Assembly (NCBI GenBank): GCA_029973975.1
Contig: JARKQF010000207.1
Location: 1 to 33,451, forward strand
Source of the DNA: Paludibacter sp.
Lineage (GTDB): Bacteria > Bacteroidota > Bacteroidia > Bacteroidales > Paludibacteraceae
Length of the DNA: 33,451 nucleotides
Direction of reading: 5' to 3'
Below, piece after piece: positions 23,963 to 31,003 of this stretch (its first letter is position 1; each line of letters opens with the position of its first letter). The notes below the pieces were generated by a model. That model saw only the letters and a program-made list of their open reading frames with translations, made no database searches and was not told the origin of the DNA. The position numbers and the translations under genes were made by a program.

Positions 23963-24467
23963 AACTGTACGCGTTTTTTTAAAAGGAATCCTGGTGTTAT
24001 TAATGATTTGATCTTTGAAACAGATAAAGCTGAATTTGCAAGGCTAAATGTAGAAGCTAATTTGCAAAAAACTCCGTTTGTGTGGGAAGGCCGTTTTTTA
24101 ATTAATGGTAGCATCATTTGGATACAATTTAAATCAACTCCCCGCGTGCTTGAAAATCAGGATATTATATGGATACGCTCTCAGTCGGGTGCATTGCCAT
24201 TTGAACCCAGAGAAATCGATTTGAAGTTATGTTGTGATGAGCTTGTTATATTATTCAGGCAATATGCAGATGATAAAAATATAGCAATTAATATTTGATA
24301 CGACACAAATTTATTCAACCCGGGGAACAGCCAATGAAAAAGGTACAGGATTTGGTTTGTTGCTTTGCAAAAAATTTGTAGAGAAACACGGCGGCGAAAT
24401 TCATATAAAGAGTGAGTCGGGTAAAGGAAGTGAGTTTAAATTTACGTTGCCGTTTAATGTTACGTAG
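23963..24467 (+). pseudogene. Decayed PAS sensor histidine kinase
   Basis: One frame up to 24298 encodes a PAS-like end (FVWEGRFLINGSIIWIQF, STPRVLENQDIIW) that runs without a break into a segment normally found after the phosphoacceptor helix (GALPFEPREIDLKL, ELVILFRQYADDKNI). A second frame from 24315 to the stop at 24465-24467 encodes the last part of a kinase ATPase domain ([40 protein letters not shown]). The H-box with the phospho-His, the N box and the D/G-box region are missing, and the two pieces are in different frames. At least two deletions are needed to explain this. No start codon of its own is evident. Non-functional. Confidence 0.85.
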
Positions 24468-24507
24468 TAAGTGCTCCCAAAATCAGAAAAATCAACATCC
24501 TAACGGA

Positions 24508-24601
24508 GATGCCCAACTTGTTGACGATAGATGCCCAACTTGTTGACGATAGACGCCCAACTCGTTGACGATAGATGCCCAACTCGTTGACATTAGATGC
24601 C
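24508..24601. repeat. 22-bp tandem repeat, about 4.3 copies
   Basis: Unit GATGCCCAACTTGTTGACGA plus TA, four copies at 24508, 24530, 24552 and 24574. The first two are identical, the third has two changes and the fourth more. A truncated start (GATGCCCA) follows at 24596. Since 22 is not a multiple of three, a conserved coding repeat is unlikely. There are no spacers, so it is not a CRISPR. Confidence 0.9.
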
Positions 24602-24946
24602 CATCTATTTTCAGATAGATGGTGTTCTATCTTCAGCAAAGTCCTGTTTTATCGTTAACAAGATACTGTCCTTGCTGAACTCAAGTCCTGTTTTGTCTGT
24701 AACAGCTTCTAATTCTGTTTTATACCCTAAACTTCCGGATGTCAGTTCCAATTAGGTTATTTTGTTTCTCACCGTACACTAAATAATATACTCGAAAAGT
24801 TATGCATCTAACAGAAAAATTTAAACAATTCCGAATCTGCTGATGTTAGTAATAAATATAACTGGCGGATATTTCGGTGATTATTTTAATCCACGTCTGA
24901 GTTCAACCATACTTATCATTTTAAATTACTTCTATACTTCATATTC
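24602..24946. other. Gene-free spacer between pseudogene remains and AraC gene
   Basis: It contains a short hairpin (CATCTATTTTCAGATAGATG, 24602-24621) and two copies of a CAAGTCCTGTTTT-like phrase about 50 bp apart. No ORF or clear promoter is visible. Composition is typical of decaying DNA. Confidence 0.4.
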
Positions 24947-25777
24947 ATGAATCAACTCTTTAGCATATTCAGGATTGATGCGGCAAGGGCAAACGAAATT
25001 GCAGCCATGCCTGATGAGCCGCACATACACGATTTTGAAGAGTTGATCGTGGGCATAAAGGGCGAGCTGGAACATTTTATCGATTTTAAAGCTTATACCG
25101 TCCAGGCTCCATTGGTTAGTTTTATCGCCAAGGGGAAAGCGCACCGGGTTGTTACCAAATTGCAACATGGTGATTTTGATATGTGGGTGTTGCGTTTTAA
25201 AAGTGAATTTATTTCCGAAACCATTTTTCAGCTATACAATAGTTTCCACAACAATGCCAATCAGGTATTGCAGACCGGCGCTTGTTTCAACCGGTTAAGC
25301 GCCATGTGCGAAATCATCGACCAGGAAATGAAAAGTGCAACACCTGACTTGTCAATTGTAAGGCATCTGTTAAGCGCTCTGTTTATCATGATTGAGTCGG
25401 AAAGAAAAAAACTCACTGAAAATGACAATGCCAATAACATCATACAAAACGAAACCTTTGTAAACTTTTTGAAAATTTTGGAAGATAACTTTCGCCGACC
25501 GCTGGGCGTTGAATTTTATGCCGAAAAATTATTCATGTCATCCCGTAACCTGAACCTGATTTGCCAGAAGATAATGAATCAGAGCGTTTCGGAGATAATT
25601 GAAACCCGAAAACTTACCGAAGCCAAAAACCTGCTCGCCAGCACAAATAAATCCATTTCCGAAATTGGTTTTGAGCTGGGTTACAACGAAAAGTCGTATT
25701 TTTCCAATGTTTTTAAAAAGAAATCGGGGCAAACACCATCCGAGTTTCGCGATGAAATGCAAAACCTCATTGCGTAA
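24947..25777 (+). CDS. AraC-family transcriptional regulator
   Basis: 276 residues. The N-terminal cupin-type sensing domain (EPHIHDFEELIVGIKGELEHFID, then PLVSFIAKGKAHRV) is followed by a C-terminal double helix-turn-helix. In the latter, MNQSVSEIIETRKLTEAKNLL gives the first helices, and SISEIGFELGYNEKSYFSNVFKKKSGQTPSEFR is the classic second HTH signature. It starts 88 bp upstream of YceI on the same strand and is the likely regulator of the YceI, DsbA-like and dioxygenase genes that follow. The ligand is unknown; the single His-x-His in the cupin could bind metal or a small aromatic or redox signal (speculative). Confidence 0.93.
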   Translation: MNQLFSIFRIDAARANEIAAMPDEPHIHDFEELIVGIKGELEHFIDFKAYTVQAPLVSFIAKGKAHRVVTKLQHGDFDMWVLRFKSEFISETIFQLYNSFHNNANQVLQTGACFNRLSAMCEIIDQEMKSATPDLSIVRHLLSALFIMIESERKKLTENDNANNIIQNETFVNFLKILEDNFRRPLGVEFYAEKLFMSSRNLNLICQKIMNQSVSEIIETRKLTEAKNLLASTNKSISEIGFELGYNEKSYFSNVFKKKSGQTPSEFRDEMQNLIA

Positions 25778-25828
25778 AATTACAACCCTTCTTCTGAAAA
25801 CTATTACCCACAGCTTTTTGTCGGGTTG

Positions 25829-25836
25829 TATCTTTG
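25829..25836 (+). promoter_or_regulatory. -7 box before the YceI gene
   Basis: TATCTTTG, exact consensus, with a predicted start ~23 nt before the YceI ATG. No TTTG at standard spacing, which would suit an activator-dependent promoter; the AraC gene ends 51 bp upstream. Confidence 0.45.
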
Positions 25837-25865
25837 CATCGTAAACAATATAAAACAATCAGAAA

Positions 25866-26408
25866 ATGGAAAATGTAAAAAATAACGCAGCAAAATGGGT
25901 ACTTGACCCGACACACAGTGAGCTTACCTTCAAAGTAAAACACTTGATGATTAGCAATGTGAAAGGTGAATTTAAAAACTTTACCGCCGAAATTGATCAT
26001 GAAGATTTTAAAAATGCTACTGTTAAAGTAAGCATCGAAACTTCGTCAATTTTTACCAATAACACCGACAGAGACAACCACCTGAAAAGTGCTGATTTTT
26101 TCGATGTAGAAAATCATCAGGCAATGACTTTTGAAAGCACTGATTTTAAAAAAGTGGACGACGATGAGTATAAACTCAAAGGATTGCTTACTATTAAAGG
26201 CGTAAGTAAAGAGGTGTTGCTTGATGTTGAGTTTGGCGGAACCAATAAAGATCCCTGGGGAAATATAAAAGCCGGATTTTCTTTTAGCGGAAAAATAAAC
26301 CGTAAGGATTGGGGGCTGAATTGGAATGCAGCTTTAGAAACCGGTGGTGTGCTGGTGAGTGATGAAGTTAAAATCGCCGGCGAAGTGCAATTTGTAAAAC
26401 AAGCATAA
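25866..26408 (+). CDS. YceI-family protein (cytoplasmic form)
   Basis: 180 residues. YceI proteins are lipocalin-like barrels that bind isoprenoid or other hydrophobic ligands. The family pattern is clear: WVLDPTHSELTFKVKHLMISNVKGEF, then TSSIFTNNTDRDNHLKSADFFDVENHQ, LKGLLTIKGVSKEVLLDVEF and FSFSGKINRKDWGLNWN. Many members have a signal peptide; this one does not, so it should stay in the cytoplasm. It is the first gene after the AraC regulator and lies 13 bp before the DsbA-like gene, so it is probably in one operon with it. Confidence 0.93.
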   Translation: MENVKNNAAKWVLDPTHSELTFKVKHLMISNVKGEFKNFTAEIDHEDFKNATVKVSIETSSIFTNNTDRDNHLKSADFFDVENHQAMTFESTDFKKVDDDEYKLKGLLTIKGVSKEVLLDVEFGGTNKDPWGNIKAGFSFSGKINRKDWGLNWNAALETGGVLVSDEVKIAGEVQFVKQA

Positions 26409-26421
26409 CGAAATAGCCATA

Positions 26422-27351
26422 ATGACAGAGAAGAATAATCCCTTGTTGTGCGATCTGGAAACAGGTATGTGTGAAATACCTGCTGATAAGGAGGATGCTG
26501 CGGCTAACCGTGAAATAACCTTCACAAAAAAAACGGTGAAGGTTATTTACTACACCGACCCTATCTGCTCATCGTGTTGGGGCATAGAGCCACAATTGCG
26601 CAAACTGAAGCTGGAATATGGCAACATCGTTGAAATTGAATACAGAATGGGTGGTTTGTTGCCCGATTGGAGTTACAACGGGGGAGGTATCAGTCAGCCT
26701 TCTGACGTGGCCCGCCACTGGGATGAGGCAAGTCTTTATTACGATATGCCCATCGATGGTGATGTTTGGCTGGAAGATCCGCTGAATTCTTCTTATCCTC
26801 CTTCCATTGCTTTTAAAGCGGCACAAATGCAGGATAATGAAAAAGCAATTTCCTTTCTCCGAGAGATCAGGGAGATGGTCTTTCTGCAGAAAAAAAATAT
26901 CGCAAAATGGGAGTATTTAGAAACCGCTGCAAAGTGGGTCGGGCTACATGTAACCCAATTTAAAATTGATTATGAGGGAAAAGCAAAAGAACTTTTCAAT
27001 GAAGATTTGAAATTGGGAAGAGAACTGGGAGTCAGAGGCTTTCCTACCTTGTTTTTCATTCACGATGAAGGAGCAAGCACATTCGTTTATGGTTCAAAAC
27101 CCTATGCAGCTTTTGAAAATGCTGTTCTGAAATTGGTGCCAACAGCTATAAAAAGCGAATACAGCAAAAAACCGGAAGCATTATTTGCCATTTATCCGAC
27201 ACTAACAATTAAGGAATTCTCAGAGCTTTCCGGATTTTCAAGAAACGAAAGTAGTAATTTGCTCGAAGAGCTTACGGCGAATGGAAAACTGGTAAAACAG
27301 ACAACGAAGAATGGAGCAATCTGGAAATTATTTGAACACAATACAAAATAA
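26422..27351 (+). CDS. DsbA-family thioredoxin-fold protein with C-terminal winged-helix-like domain
   Basis: 309 residues. The thioredoxin-fold redox motif is CSSC at residues 49-52 in YYTDPICSSCWGIEP, followed by a helical insertion and the cis-Pro loop RGFPTLFF near residue 210. The DPxCxxCW form resembles FrnE/SpxH-type (thioredoxin_5) proteins, which are cytoplasmic; there is no signal peptide here. A second Cys pair (C10 and C17, LLCDLETGMCEIP) lies in the N-terminal tail. Residues about 255-309 (TIKEFSELSGFSRNESSNLLEELTANGKLVKQTTKNGAIWKL) look like a winged helix-turn-helix of the kind that ends in a beta wing. This suggests a redox-sensing DNA-binding or adaptor protein. The fusion is seen in sequence; function is inference. 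Confidence 0.82.
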   Translation: MTEKNNPLLCDLETGMCEIPADKEDAAANREITFTKKTVKVIYYTDPICSSCWGIEPQLRKLKLEYGNIVEIEYRMGGLLPDWSYNGGGISQPSDVARHWDEASLYYDMPIDGDVWLEDPLNSSYPPSIAFKAAQMQDNEKAISFLREIREMVFLQKKNIAKWEYLETAAKWVGLHVTQFKIDYEGKAKELFNEDLKLGRELGVRGFPTLFFIHDEGASTFVYGSKPYAAFENAVLKLVPTAIKSEYSKKPEALFAIYPTLTIKEFSELSGFSRNESSNLLEELTANGKLVKQTTKNGAIWKLFEHNTK

Positions 27352-27428
27352 TTAAGAAATTATTATAACCGGAGGATGCTCCATGTATGAGCATTGATAT
27401 CTCAATTTGCTGATCCAATACGAATAAA

Positions 27429-28313
27429 ATGAACAGGTTACAGTTTTTAAAATTATTATCAATTTTACCATTAGCAGGAGGAATTATGAAACTTAACTCT
27501 TTAAATAAAATTACTGAACCATTAAGCAGTACGCCTAAAATGCCAGTGCTGTTTCTTGGTCATGGTAGCCCGATGAATGCTATTGAAGAAAATGAATTTG
27601 TTGAAGGGTTTCGAAATATAGGTAAATCAATACCCAGGCCAAACGCCATACTGTGCGTTTCTGCCCATTGGGAAACCCGGGGTACATTTGTTACGGCTAT
27701 GGAGAAACCTAAAACCATACACGATTTTGGAGGTTTCCCAAAAGCGCTTTACGATGTACAGTACCCGGCGCCTGGCAACCCGCAGCTGGCCAATGAAGCA
27801 AAATCGCTTATAAAATCCGCCAATATTGAATTAGACCATAAATGGGGACTCGATCATGGCGCCTGGAGTGTTATTAAGCACTTATACCCGGAGGCCGATG
27901 TGCCTGTAATTCAAATGAGCCTCGATTATTATCAGACACCTCAGTATCACTACGACTTAATGAAGGAGCTGGCCTCGCTTCGAAATAAAGGAGTGCTTAT
28001 AATTGGTAGTGGTAATATGGTTCACAACCTGCGTGAAGTGGCCTGGAATAAGTTTGATGCCGATAACTATGCTTTCGATTGGGCTTTGGAAGCCAGCGAT
28101 AAAATGAAAAAATACATCCTGAACGGTGATCACAAACAACTTATTAATTACCGTTGTCATGGCAAAGCGTTCGAGCTTGCTATACCTACCCCGGAACATT
28201 ATCTGCCTTTGTTGTATACGCTGGCATTAAAAGAAGAAAACGAGGGTATACATTTGTTTAATGATAAAGCTGTGGCAGGTTCATTAACAATGACATCAGT
28301 AAAAATCGGTTAA
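27429..28313 (+). CDS. LigB-type extradiol dioxygenase (4,5-DOPA dioxygenase-like, YgiD family)
   Basis: 294 residues. Class III extradiol ring-cleavage family, using non-haem iron or zinc: GHGSPMNAI near residue 45 (first His ligand), CVSAHWETRG near 75, HDFGGFP near 97, LDHGAWS near 140 (catalytic His) and IGSGNMVHNLR near 200. E. coli YgiD, the closest well-known relative, opens L-DOPA to a betalamic-acid precursor in vitro. The first ~20 residues (LQFLKLLSILPLAGGIM) are hydrophobic and precede the conserved domain, so export or membrane attachment is possible, which is unusual for the family. It follows the DsbA-like gene by 77 bp on the same strand. Confidence 0.88.
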   Translation: MNRLQFLKLLSILPLAGGIMKLNSLNKITEPLSSTPKMPVLFLGHGSPMNAIEENEFVEGFRNIGKSIPRPNAILCVSAHWETRGTFVTAMEKPKTIHDFGGFPKALYDVQYPAPGNPQLANEAKSLIKSANIELDHKWGLDHGAWSVIKHLYPEADVPVIQMSLDYYQTPQYHYDLMKELASLRNKGVLIIGSGNMVHNLREVAWNKFDADNYAFDWALEASDKMKKYILNGDHKQLINYRCHGKAFELAIPTPEHYLPLLYTLALKEENEGIHLFNDKAVAGSLTMTSVKIG

Positions 28314-28330
28314 TAATGCAATTATTTTTT

Positions 28331-28338
28331 TATCTTTG
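28331..28338 (+). promoter_or_regulatory. -7 box of the OmpA-fusion gene
   Basis: TATCTTTG exact match, with a predicted start about 21 nt before the ATG at 28366. The upstream box is not clear. Confidence 0.5.
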
Positions 28339-28365
28339 TGAGTTTTATTCAACAAGGGTAATATT

Positions 28366-30963
28366 ATGAAAAGAATTCATACAGCCATCCGCTACGTGGT
28401 ATTGTTCTGTTTACTGGGTGCCGGCGCCATTCAGGCACAGTTGATTAATAATATGTATTTCCTGGATAATTCGCCGTTGCGTCATCATTATAATCCGTCG
28501 TTTCAGCCGATGAATAATTTCTACCTGGATTTTCCGCTTCTGGGAAATTTGCAGTTTAGCCTGAATACGGATATTCCTACGTACAAGCAAGCCGGATTCC
28601 CGCGGCGACATGTGTTTAATATCGAGGAGGATAAGGCACAGATGCTGTCGGCGTTGCGTCCGATGTCGAATATATTTACCGAGGGACAAGTGAACCTGCT
28701 GGATTTCGGGTTTCGTCATAACCGCAATTTCTGGTCGTTTACTGTTACCCAAAAAGCCGATCTGCTGATCGATTTGCCTAAAAGTTTCTTCGATGTGTAT
28801 TTTAACGGTTTTCAGCTGACTGATGGATATTCGGCCAGTTTTAAGGACTTTAATCTGAGTGGTTCTACCTATACAGAAACGGCGCTCGGCTATTCGAGGG
28901 ACGTGAACGGACGTTTTGGTTTTGGCGCCAAAGCTAAATTGCTGTATGGAAACAACTATGTTGCCATGAATGTTTCGCAGGCTAATTTTGCGTATGCCAA
29001 CAACCAGGTGGATGCCGTGGCGAATATTGCTGTGCTGAAAGCTTCTCCTTTCAATCTCAATGATCGGCTCGGACTGGAAAAACCGGCCACTTTCTTCGAT
29101 TATATCTTACCCGAAGGTTTTGGCGGTGCGCTGGATCTGGGTGTGCATTACAAACCTATTCAGAATCTGATTCTGGCAGCCGCGGTTACGGATTTGGGAC
29201 TGATGCGCTGGGGAAAACTGAATTCTATCGATTATCAGTTGAATTATAAATTTGATCAGGACGATGCCATAGCATGGAAAAGCAGTCACCCTGAATTTAC
29301 AGGTACAGATGTGCCGGTTGATAGTATCATCGCAGATATCAGAAATAATTTCGGAGTGACACGTGGCGATAAACCAGGTATCAGTAATTACCTGACTCCC
29401 AAACTGAATGTGTCTGCTGAGTATAATATCCTGAATAATTTGCTGGGTGTGGGCGTGTTATCGCGCAGCATGTTTCGTGAAGATCGGTTCCTGCATGAAT
29501 TAACGGCAGCGTTTAATATTCGTCCGGCTAACTGGGTAAACCTGGCTTTATCCTATTCTATAACCAATGGCAAGGCCAGCAATTTCGGATTCGGCGCTAA
29601 TTTTAGTACCGGCAAGTTTAATATCTTCCTGTCGGCGGATTATATTCCGTTCCAGTATGTCGGGCTTGACCTGCAGCAGTTCGATCCCGTTATCCCGGCC
29701 ATTTCTTTACCGCTTGGTTATAATTCCGACCGTATTAATTTCGCCCTGGGCTTTAATTATGCGATTGGTACGAAAAAGGATACAGATAAAGATGGTATCA
29801 GCGATAAGTTTGATAAATGTCCCAACACACCGCTGGGCGTAAAAGTTGATAGCCGTGGTTGTCCGATTGATTCGGACAGAGATGGTGTGCCTGATTATCT
29901 CGATTTATGTCCGGGTACTCCGAAAGAAGCCCGCGCTTTTGTCGGACCGGATGGTTGTCCGCTTGATACCGATGGTGATGGTGTGCCCGATTATCTCGAT
30001 AAATGTCCCGATTCTTCCTCCAAAGCCCGTGGACATGTCGATTCGATTGGTTGTCCCATCGATACCGATCAGGATGGGGTGATGGATTACATGGATAACT
30101 GCCCCGAAACCCCGATGGGTATCGCAGTCGATTCAGTGGGTTGTCCGGTTGATACCGATCAGGATGGCGTACCCGATTACCTCGATTTATGTCCCGGTTC
30201 TCCGGCCGCTTCCCGTGGTTTTGTAGATCCGAATGGCTGTCTCCTCGATACCGATGATGACGGTGTCCCCGATTATCTTGATTTATGTCCCGATACCCCG
30301 GTTGAAGCCCGTGGATTTGTGGATATCAATGGCTGTTTGATTGACGAAGATGATGACGGTGTGCCTGACTATCGCGATGATTGTAAAGATACTCCTTTTG
30401 CTGCCCGCGAAATGGTAGATCACCGCGGTTGCCCGAAAGATTCTGATTTTGATGGGATTCCGGATTATCTGGATGATTGTCCGCGCGTGCCGGGTCTGCC
30501 AGAGTATCGTGGTTGTCCCGAGATAAAGAAAGAAGTCAGAACTCTTTTCCAAAAAGCCATGCAAAGTATTCAGTTCAGGGAAGATACCTTGGAATTTACA
30601 CAGTCATCTTATGCCATACTCGATCAGATCGTGGTGGTGTTGAAAGTGAATGACAATTTCAGCCTCGAGATTCAGGGACATACCGATAACATCATCAGAA
30701 ATAAAACGGCTGTTGCCGATGGAATTGTGAAAGATTCGGTTGCGCAGCACAAAGCTGATTCCCTGCATAAAATTCAGATTTCAGAAGGATATGCGAATTT
30801 GGTGAAGAAATACTTGACTTCAAAAGGAGTTAATGAGAATCGTCTGATTGTAAAAGGTTTCGGAGACACCAAGCCGGTAGCATCCAATCAAAGTCCGGCC
30901 GGTCGCAATAAGAACCGGCGGGTTGAATTGATGATAGTTTTTGAAGAAATCAAACAAGACTAA
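28366..30963 (+). CDS. DUF5723-like barrel / TSP3 repeats / OmpA fusion outer-membrane protein
   Basis: 865 residues. A signal peptide (about 1-25, ending IQAQ) is followed by ~440 residues of alternating strands typical of a PorV/FadL-like outer-membrane barrel (DUF5723 as I recall it: LDNSPLRHHYNPSFQPMNNF near residue 33). Residues ~470-720 hold eight calcium-binding thrombospondin type 3 repeats, each beginning D-x-D-x-D-G-x-x-D and containing two Cys (the second in GCP or GCL). From ~735 to the end is an OmpA-like peptidoglycan-binding domain (LEIQGHTDN, VKGFGDTKPVASN, GRNKNRRVELMI) with an extra charged insertion after HTDN. This should tie an outer-membrane barrel to the cell wall through a stiff calcium-dependent stalk. 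Strong hairpin terminator directly after. Confidence 0.9.
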   Translation: MKRIHTAIRYVVLFCLLGAGAIQAQLINNMYFLDNSPLRHHYNPSFQPMNNFYLDFPLLGNLQFSLNTDIPTYKQAGFPRRHVFNIEEDKAQMLSALRPMSNIFTEGQVNLLDFGFRHNRNFWSFTVTQKADLLIDLPKSFFDVYFNGFQLTDGYSASFKDFNLSGSTYTETALGYSRDVNGRFGFGAKAKLLYGNNYVAMNVSQANFAYANNQVDAVANIAVLKASPFNLNDRLGLEKPATFFDYILPEGFGGALDLGVHYKPIQNLILAAAVTDLGLMRWGKLNSIDYQLNYKFDQDDAIAWKSSHPEFTGTDVPVDSIIADIRNNFGVTRGDKPGISNYLTPKLNVSAEYNILNNLLGVGVLSRSMFREDRFLHELTAAFNIRPANWVNLALSYSITNGKASNFGFGANFSTGKFNIFLSADYIPFQYVGLDLQQFDPVIPAISLPLGYNSDRINFALGFNYAIGTKKDTDKDGISDKFDKCPNTPLGVKVDSRGCPIDSDRDGVPDYLDLCPGTPKEARAFVGPDGCPLDTDGDGVPDYLDKCPDSSSKARGHVDSIGCPIDTDQDGVMDYMDNCPETPMGIAVDSVGCPVDTDQDGVPDYLDLCPGSPAASRGFVDPNGCLLDTDDDGVPDYLDLCPDTPVEARGFVDINGCLIDEDDDGVPDYRDDCKDTPFAAREMVDHRGCPKDSDFDGIPDYLDDCPRVPGLPEYRGCPEIKKEVRTLFQKAMQSIQFREDTLEFTQSSYAILDQIVVVLKVNDNFSLEIQGHTDNIIRNKTAVADGIVKDSVAQHKADSLHKIQISEGYANLVKKYLTSKGVNENRLIVKGFGDTKPVASNQSPAGRNKNRRVELMIVFEEIKQD

Positions 30964-30965
30964 AC

Positions 30966-30998
30966 AAAAACGGGATTGTCATTCACAATCCCGTTTTT
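30966..30998. terminator. Bidirectional intrinsic terminator
   Basis: Perfect 14-bp arms (AAAAACGGGATTGT / ACAATCCCGTTTTT) around a 5-nt loop, giving a T-run on both strands. Serves the OmpA fusion (rightward) and the flavoprotein gene (leftward), whose stops lie 3-5 bp from the structure. Confidence 0.95.
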
Positions 30999-31003
30999 GT
31001 TGT

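Noticed and set aside
24508..24617. Possible small CRISPR array
   Set aside because: The 22-bp units follow each other directly with no unique spacers, there are only about four and they drift in sequence, and no cas gene is in the window.
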